Of a stretch of DNA of 11,475 bases, positions 7,085 through 11,475 are shown in pieces. Under the pieces are notes generated by a model. The model was not told the origin of the DNA. It ran no database searches and was given only the letters and a program-made list of their open reading frames with translations. This DNA is from Rhodospirillaceae bacterium (GTDB lineage: Bacteria; Pseudomonadota; Alphaproteobacteria; Rhodospirillales; Rhodospirillaceae): the NCBI GenBank assembly GCA_016937315.1, contig JAFGWD010000222.1:1-11475 (forward strand). The letters are read 5' to 3'. Each line of letters starts with the position of its first letter. The stretch's first letter is position 1. A program made the position numbers and the translations under genes.

Positions 7085-7119
7085 CACGAATGTCCTAGTA
7101 TCCGATGCCGGAAAGCCGG

Positions 7120-7962
7120 TCAGGGTTTGGTTGTGGAGCCGTCGAGGGCAAACCGTTTGATGTTGGCGTTCTTGCGGAGGCCTTTGACGATATCCATGGC
7201 GATTTCGCCAGCGGCTTTGTCGTGAAGCTGAGGTTTCATGTCTTCAAAACTGGGAGCCTTGGCGGTGCGTCGGTCTTCAATCTTGATCACATGCCAGCCA
7301 AACTGGGTTTTTACCGGTTCGGTGCTGTAGCTGCCGACCTTGAGGCTGAAGGCGGCATCGGCGAAGGGTTTTACCATGTCCGCTTGCTTGAAGTAGCCCA
7401 GGTCGCCGCCATTGGAGGCCGAGGGGCCAGTGGATTTTTCTTTGGCCAAAGTTGCGAAATCCTTACCCGCGTTCAAGGCTTCGATCACCGAGCGGGCATC
7501 TTTTTCGGTCTCCAGCAGGATGTGGCGGGCGTGGGTTTCCTTCTGTGGCGGATTGTCCTTCAGCCACGTGGCGTAGTCGGCCTGCAAACGTGTGTCAGAA
7601 ATCTTGTCGTCGATGGCGCGTGTCAAATAAACGGTACGCAGAATCTGGCGTTCTGCGGCCTTGATGTTGCGTTGCACCACTGGGTCTTTTTCCATGCCGG
7701 ACTTTCGTGCTTCTTCCGCCACCAAGGACAGGTCGATGACGTTGTCCAAAAGCGCGTCGTACACGTGTTCCAGAGGCACGTCCTTGAGGTACGGAATGGC
7801 GGCGCGAATTTGTTCCAGTGCGGAGCGGTGAATGTCTTCCCCGTTGACGGTGGCGACCACCGGATCATCGGCAGCGAACGCGCCGTTTGAGATAACGGAA
7901 AGGCAAAGGGCAACCGCAAAACCGGCGCTCCGGGACTTCAAGGCGGACAAGAAGGGGCTCAT
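7120..7962 (-). CDS. Periplasmic parvulin-type peptidyl-prolyl cis-trans isomerase
   Basis: Exported folding factor of 280 residues. The signal peptide is clear (SPFLSALKSRSAGFAVALCL, cleavage after AFA at residue 30). A helical SurA/PrsA-like N-terminal region (about 35-140) precedes one rotamase domain (about 143-231). That domain is marked by THARHILL, the GG-D-LGYF segment (GGDLGYF, 185-191), FADAAFSLKVG and the closing FGWHVIKIEDRR. No lipobox cysteine is present, so it is likely a soluble periplasmic protein. The ATG at 7962 is the first that gives the signal peptide; earlier in-frame sequence back to 8280 is unrelated and runs into the next gene. The Shine-Dalgarno match is weak. Lying beside secA, it fits a role in folding newly exported proteins, though that link is inference from position. 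argJ follows 35 bp later. Confidence 0.92.
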   Translation of the reverse strand: MSPFLSALKSRSAGFAVALCLSVISNGAFAADDPVVATVNGEDIHRSALEQIRAAIPYLKDVPLEHVYDALLDNVIDLSLVAEEARKSGMEKDPVVQRNIKAAERQILRTVYLTRAIDDKISDTRLQADYATWLKDNPPQKETHARHILLETEKDARSVIEALNAGKDFATLAKEKSTGPSASNGGDLGYFKQADMVKPFADAAFSLKVGSYSTEPVKTQFGWHVIKIEDRRTAKAPSFEDMKPQLHDKAAGEIAMDIVKGLRKNANIKRFALDGSTTKP

Positions 7963-8060
7963 GGACTGACAACCTAAGGAGATGGGGGGACGCAACAACA
8001 CGCCGCACGGCGCACAATGCTCTATGCGGTGGAACAGGACATATATCCGACGCTTTTTCG

Positions 8061-8070
8061 TTGTGCACAA
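8061..8070. promoter_or_regulatory. 10-bp perfect palindrome upstream of the parvulin gene
   Basis: TTGTGCACAA is its own reverse complement and lies about 100 bp before the ppiC-like start. Its minus-strand TTGTGC could serve as a poor -35 with TATATG 19 bp further on, so an operator over a weak promoter is possible. A second short dyad, CGCCG-CA-CGGCG (8001-8012), lies in the presumed leader. Neither matches a regulator site I can name. Confidence 0.25.
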
Positions 8071-8108
8071 GGGGCCGTCTGCGCGGTTTTTCGGAATTTT
8101 CGATGACG

Positions 8109-8136
8109 CCGGGGCGGGAAGGGGGTGCCGCCCCGG
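8109..8136 (-). terminator. GC-rich hairpin after the orphan gene
   Basis: CCGGGGCGG (8109-8117) pairs perfectly with CCGCCCCGG (8128-8136) around a 10-nt loop. It starts 4 bp after the stop codon of the 308-residue gene. The placement fits a transcript end, but only a short A-rich stretch and no T-run follows on the minus strand. It may act with Rho or as a 3'-end stabiliser. Confidence 0.5.
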
Positions 8137-8140
8137 AGGA

Positions 8141-9067
8141 TCAGTCGATGGTGTTGCGGCGCGAGAGGCGGGACGGAACCGCTTCGGACGCACGTACCGC
8201 GATGGGCACTGCGAGATCAGCGATGAACTGTGCAAGGCCGGTTTCTGCTTGTCGGTTTTGTGTTGGACCACCCTGGACAATCAAAACGGCGCCATTGCGA
8301 TCCGCTTCGTTGCGTGCTCCGTCCTGGTTGATGTCGGGGAGCGCGGCTGCCGTTGAGCTTTGCCCGTTACCCGTTGCTGCGGCCAATCGTCCAGAATACC
8401 GATCCAGGGCACTGATCCCACTGCCATTGGTGTCCAGGCTGGAGCCTGTGGCCGAGAAAAACAGGCCATGTTTGGCTTGGGAGAGGTCCACAGTGTTTCC
8501 CGACTCGTCGACTCCTAACGTGCCCGGTGTCACCAAAAGTCCGCCGGTGGGGCCTTCTGGGGTGTATTCCATGGTGGCGGAGCCGATTTCGACGGAGACG
8601 GTAGGGTCGGTATTCAAATCCTCAGCAAGGTCGACCTTCACCTCCATTTGATGAACGATGAAGTTCAATTCTTGCCTGACCTGCATTTCGACGAGGGGCG
8701 GGTCTATGGTGCCAATCACGCGCCGGACTTCGTTGCGGATGGCATCAACCACACGGTTTCCGGCGATGTTGGTTTGGTTGGCGGTGACGCCATAGACCGA
8801 CATCAGGCGGTTCAGGCGGGCCGTGACTTCGGATAGGGCTTGGTTGGCGCCAGAACGCACAGCATCCCGAAAATGCGCCGTGGAATCGGTGGTTTCCGAT
8901 GCGCCCCCTGCAATAGCCTCCTTTGCGGCGGGGGAAAGGTCGACTTGGTCTCCGGGAAAAATCGCCTGCGCCGCTTGCACGGCGGCACCCGCGTGGGCTT
9001 GCAGGACTTTGGACTGTGTGCGCTCGTTAATTTCTTGAGCACGCAAAGATGTTGTAACGTCGGACAT
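8141..9067 (-). CDS. Unrecognised 308-residue protein with a dockerin/EF-hand-like loop pair
   Basis: I do not recognise this family. The start at 9067 is firm: AAGGAGG ends 5 nt before the ATG. The first 35 residues are polar and helical with no signal peptide, then comes DQVDLSPAAKEAI (40-52), a pattern reminiscent of FlgM and other flagellar-associated small proteins. Residues 65-155 look mostly helical (NRLMSVYG, VVDAIRNEVRRVIG, VRQELNFIVHQMEVKVDL). Residues 155-200 look beta-rich. Near the C-terminus are DTNGSGISALD (212-222) and DINQDGARNEAD (245-256), two candidate calcium loops about 33 residues apart. The second fits the 12-residue DxNxDGxxxxxD loop exactly; the first is one residue short. 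The protein contains no cysteine. It sits between secA and the ppiC-like gene and ends in a GC hairpin, so it appears to be its own transcription unit. A flagellar or type I secretion role would be a guess. Confidence 0.85.
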   Translation of the reverse strand: MSDVTTSLRAQEINERTQSKVLQAHAGAAVQAAQAIFPGDQVDLSPAAKEAIAGGASETTDSTAHFRDAVRSGANQALSEVTARLNRLMSVYGVTANQTNIAGNRVVDAIRNEVRRVIGTIDPPLVEMQVRQELNFIVHQMEVKVDLAEDLNTDPTVSVEIGSATMEYTPEGPTGGLLVTPGTLGVDESGNTVDLSQAKHGLFFSATGSSLDTNGSGISALDRYSGRLAAATGNGQSSTAAALPDINQDGARNEADRNGAVLIVQGGPTQNRQAETGLAQFIADLAVPIAVRASEAVPSRLSRRNTID

Positions 9068-9075
9068 GGTTTCCT

Positions 9076-9124
9076 CCTTCTGGGGGCAAATCCATCCAAT
9101 AACGCAGCGCCACCTTCTGGGGGC
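9076..9124. repeat. 12-bp direct repeat in the leader of the orphan gene
   Basis: CCTTCTGGGGGC occurs at 9076-9087 and again at 9113-9124, 37 bp apart. Read on the minus strand each is GCCCCCAGAAGG. The copy next to the gene runs straight into its AAGGAGG ribosome-binding site, and the other ends in an unused AGAAGG. Nearby GCGCC and GGCGC arms (9107-9125) can form a small hairpin on the distal copy. Confidence 0.5.
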
Positions 9125-9162
9125 GCCGGCTCCTGCGGCTCTTTTTCTAAGAGCATTCGACA

Positions 9163-9191
9163 ATTCTAATTTACTGGGGGGATTTCAGCAA
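9163..9191 (-). promoter_or_regulatory. Candidate promoter of the orphan gene
   Basis: On the minus strand TTGCTG (9191-9186, 3 of 6) is followed after 17 bp by TAGAAT (9168-9163, 5 of 6). The transcript would start near 9156 and carry a leader of about 90 nt containing both copies of the 12-bp repeat. No clear sigma-28 or sigma-54 site was seen in this region. Confidence 0.35.
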
Positions 9192-9231
9192 GCGCGAAGC
9201 CTGTTGGATAAGCTATGGCGTGGGGCTTCGA

Positions 9232-9260
9232 TTGACAGGGAGCCCTGTGGATTCTACATC
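9232..9260 (+). promoter_or_regulatory. Candidate secA promoter with overlapping dyad
   Basis: A perfect -35 TTGACA (9232-9237) is followed after 17 bp by TACATC (9255-9260, 3 of 6). This predicts a transcript start near 9267 and a leader of about 74 nt before secA. The dyad ACAGGG-AG-CCCTGT (9235-9248) overlaps the -35 box and could be an operator. The weak -10 keeps confidence moderate. Confidence 0.4.
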
Positions 9261-9340
9261 TTCTGCCGTGACACGTGTTTCAATCGGGGTGGTTTCGGCC
9301 GAAATTCGGTTGGCTGCTGCAAAAAAGACCGGGGTTTTTC

Positions 9341-11475
9341 ATGTTCGGTGGCATAGCAAGGCGCGTTTTCGGCAGCGCCAATGATCGGATCGTCAAGGGG
9401 ATGCGGAAGACGGTCGCTTTGGTCAATGCGCTGGAAGCCGAGATCGCGGCGCTTGACGATGCCGCTCTGCGGGCTAAGACGGCAGCCTTTAAGGCGCGGG
9501 TGGCTGACGGCGAGTCCCTCGATTCTCTCCTCCCCGAGGCCTTTGCCGTGGTGCGAGAAGCGGCGAAACGTTCTCTCGGGCAGAGGCACTTTGATGTGCA
9601 ATTGATGGGTGGCTTGGTCTTGCACCAAGGCAAGATCACCGAAATGAAAACCGGTGAAGGTAAGACATTGGTCGCCACTTTGGCGGTGTACTTGAATGCG
9701 CTGTCCGGCAAGGGCGTACATGTCATCACCGTCAACGATTATTTGGCGAAGCGCGATGCGGCTTGGATGGGCCGGGTGTACGAATTTTTGGGTCTGACCG
9801 TGGGGTGTATCGTTCACGGATTGATGGATGACGAACGCCGTGCCGCCTACGCTGCCGATGTGACCTATGGCACCAACAACGAATTCGGCTTCGACTATTT
9901 GCGCGACAACATGAAGTTCAGCCTGGACGAAATGGTGCAGCGCCCCTTCAATTTCGCGATTGTTGATGAAGTTGACTCGATTCTAATCGACGAGGCACGC
10001 ACGCCATTGATCATCTCCGGCCCGGCCGAAGATTCCTCTGACATGTATTTGAAGGCGAACAAGATCATTCCGCATCTTGTGGCGGATCATTTTGAAAAAG
10101 ATGAAAAGCAGCGGGCGGTAACTCTGACCGACGCGGGTGTTGAGTTCATCGAAGAGATGTTGCGCGGGACCGGAGAGATCGCCGAAGGCGGCAGCCTTTA
10201 TGATATCGAGCATGTGTCCTTGGTCCATCACCTCAACCAAGCGCTGCGGGCACACAAGCTGTTTTCCCGCGATACCGATTATATCGTGAAGGATGATCAC
10301 GTTGTGATCATTGATGAATTCACGGGTCGGATGATGGAAGGGCGACGCTATTCCGAAGGTCTGCACCAAGCATTGGAGGCCAAGGAAGGCGTTAAAATTC
10401 AACAGGAAAATCAAACCCTGGCTTCGGTGACGTTCCAGAATTATTTCCGCTTGTATCCGAAACTCGCCGGGATGACCGGAACCGCCCAGACCGAAGCGGC
10501 GGAATTTGAGGAAATTTATCGCCTGTCGGTGGTCGAGATTCCCACCAACGTCGTCGTAACCCGTAAGGATGCCGATGATGAGGTGTACCGTTCCGCACGC
10601 GAAAAGTTTGAGGCGATTATCGATCTGATTGAGGATTGCCACTCACGTGGGCAGCCGATTCTGGTCGGTACAACGTCGATCGAAAAGTCGGAAATGCTGG
10701 CCGATATGCTTCGTAAGAAGAATCAGATCAAGCCGCAGGTCTTGAACGCCCGCTATCATGAGCAAGAAGCTTTCATTATTTCTCAGGCCGGTGTGCCTGG
10801 CGCGGTGACCATCGCGACCAACATGGCGGGGCGCGGCACGGATATCCAGTTGGGCGGCAACGTCGATATGCGGATTGAACGGGAATTGGCGGATATTGCC
10901 GACACCGCGTTGTGGGCTGCGAAAGAAGCCGAGATTCGTGCCGAAATGGCGGTTCTTCAGGAACAGGCGAAAGCTGCAGGTGGTCTCTACGTGGTGGGTA
11001 CCGAACGCCATGAAAGCCGCCGTATCGACAATCAGTTGCGTGGGCGTTCCGGGCGTCAGGGGGACCCCGGTGCGTCGAAGTTCTTCCTGTCGTTGGAAGA
11101 TGACCTGATGCGGATTTTCGGGTCCGAGCGCATGGACGGTATGCTGAAGAAGTTGGGTCTTCAGGATGGTGAGGCGATTACCCATCCCTGGATCAATAAG
11201 GCCTTGGAAAAAGCACAGCAGAAGGTTGAAGCGCGGAACTTTGAAATTCGGAAGAATTTGCTGCGCTTCGACGATGTGATGAACGATCAGCGCAAGGCGA
11301 TTTATGGACAGCGCCGCGAATTGATGCAAGCCGAAGACGTAGCGGAACAAGTTGCCGACATGCGTCATGAAGTGATCGAAGATATGGTGGCCGCTCGTAT
11401 TCCTCAGCGTGTCATGCCCGAGCAGTGGGATGTGGAGGGGCTGACGCTTGATGTGCAGCGGATCATGGGGGCGGA
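9341..11475 (+). CDS. secA: Preprotein translocase ATPase SecA (3' end outside window)
   Basis: Motor ATPase that drives unfolded preproteins through SecYEG. The window holds 711 codons. The start at 9341 gives the alphaproteobacterial-type beginning MFGGIARRVFGSANDRIVKG. Walker A is MKTGEGKT (102-109), the same position as in E. coli SecA. NBD1 continues with NDYLAKRDAAWM, TYGTNNEFGFDYLRDN and the Walker B region VDEVDSILIDEARTPLIISG. The preprotein cross-linking domain follows, then FTGRMMEGRRYSEGLHQA, the NBD2 motifs ATNMAGRGTDIQLGGN and RIDNQLRGRSGRQGDPG, and the start of the helical scaffold domain. The missing part should hold the wing and C-terminal tail, about 190 residues in a typical protein. 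No strong Shine-Dalgarno is seen; GGGG lies 6 nt before the ATG within A-rich and T-rich flanks. The gene is divergent from the orphan and ppiC-like genes. Confidence 0.97.
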   Translation, partial: MFGGIARRVFGSANDRIVKGMRKTVALVNALEAEIAALDDAALRAKTAAFKARVADGESLDSLLPEAFAVVREAAKRSLGQRHFDVQLMGGLVLHQGKITEMKTGEGKTLVATLAVYLNALSGKGVHVITVNDYLAKRDAAWMGRVYEFLGLTVGCIVHGLMDDERRAAYAADVTYGTNNEFGFDYLRDNMKFSLDEMVQRPFNFAIVDEVDSILIDEARTPLIISGPAEDSSDMYLKANKIIPHLVADHFEKDEKQRAVTLTDAGVEFIEEMLRGTGEIAEGGSLYDIEHVSLVHHLNQALRAHKLFSRDTDYIVKDDHVVIIDEFTGRMMEGRRYSEGLHQALEAKEGVKIQQENQTLASVTFQNYFRLYPKLAGMTGTAQTEAAEFEEIYRLSVVEIPTNVVVTRKDADDEVYRSAREKFEAIIDLIEDCHSRGQPILVGTTSIEKSEMLADMLRKKNQIKPQVLNARYHEQEAFIISQAGVPGAVTIATNMAGRGTDIQLGGNVDMRIERELADIADTALWAAKEAEIRAEMAVLQEQAKAAGGLYVVGTERHESRRIDNQLRGRSGRQGDPGASKFFLSLEDDLMRIFGSERMDGMLKKLGLQDGEAITHPWINKALEKAQQKVEARNFEIRKNLLRFDDVMNDQRKAIYGQRRELMQAEDVAEQVADMRHEVIEDMVAARIPQRVMPEQWDVEGLTLDVQRIMGA

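Noticed and set aside
7963..8280. In-frame extension of the parvulin gene
   Set aside because: It would put 106 unrelated residues before a clear signal peptide and would overlap the upstream gene.
9068..9163. TTG start giving the orphan protein 32 more residues
   Set aside because: The extra residues are basic and come from the leader that holds the ribosome-binding site. AAGGAGG is 5 nt before the ATG at 9067.
9322..9339. A-run and T-run around the secA ribosome-binding region as a regulatory hairpin
   Set aside because: Only five A-T pairs around an 8-nt GC-rich middle; too weak to claim a structure.
9066..9356. 96-residue plus-strand frame ending just inside secA, and a GTG frame from 9268, as possible SecM-like leader peptides
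   Set aside because: The first starts far upstream of the predicted secA transcript and over the orphan's start. Neither has a signal-like hydrophobic core, a proline-rich arrest motif or a Shine-Dalgarno sequence.

Overview
This window looks like the chromosome of an alphaproteobacterium, most likely of the Rhodospirillales type. The basis is the SecA, ArgJ and parvulin sequences and the arrangement secA / parvulin isomerase / argJ / mutT, which I recall as alphaproteobacterial. No marker gene fixes the genus. Base composition is moderately GC-rich, with one clearly AT-rich stretch at about 4110-4220.

Left part (1-4084, all minus strand): a three-gene module read in the order AraC-type regulator, MFS transporter, TonB-dependent outer-membrane receptor. 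The receptor runs off the left edge. The regulator's C-terminal domain resembles the PchR/YbtA class of siderophore-responsive activators. An AT-rich promoter with a 13/19 match to the Fur consensus lies upstream. The simplest reading is an iron-siderophore sensing and uptake unit; the ligand cannot be told from this window.

Middle (about 4200-4616): a gene-free stretch with mobile-DNA debris. It holds a 134-bp MITE-like element with 25-bp terminal inverted repeats and a TA duplication, and beside it the C-terminal stub of an IS3-family transposase. This scar separates the siderophore module from the housekeeping genes.

Right part: a minus-strand housekeeping run of parvulin-type periplasmic isomerase (ppiC-like), argJ, a mutT-type Nudix hydrolase and a cinA-like MoCF-domain protein. 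A perfect 9-bp hairpin holds the mutT ribosome-binding site. Upstream is an unrecognised 308-residue gene, also on the minus strand. It has no signal peptide and no cysteine, and carries two Asp/Asn-rich loops spaced like a dockerin or EF-hand pair. secA reads rightward from 9341 and is cut by the window end after 711 codons. The divergent 273-bp region between this orphan and secA carries a candidate promoter for each gene, a 14-bp dyad on the secA -35 box, and a 12-bp direct repeat in the orphan's leader.

The least explained item is the orphan gene with the dockerin-like loops. Next are the mutT hairpin and the MITE/IS scar. No RNA gene, CRISPR array or complete insertion sequence was seen.
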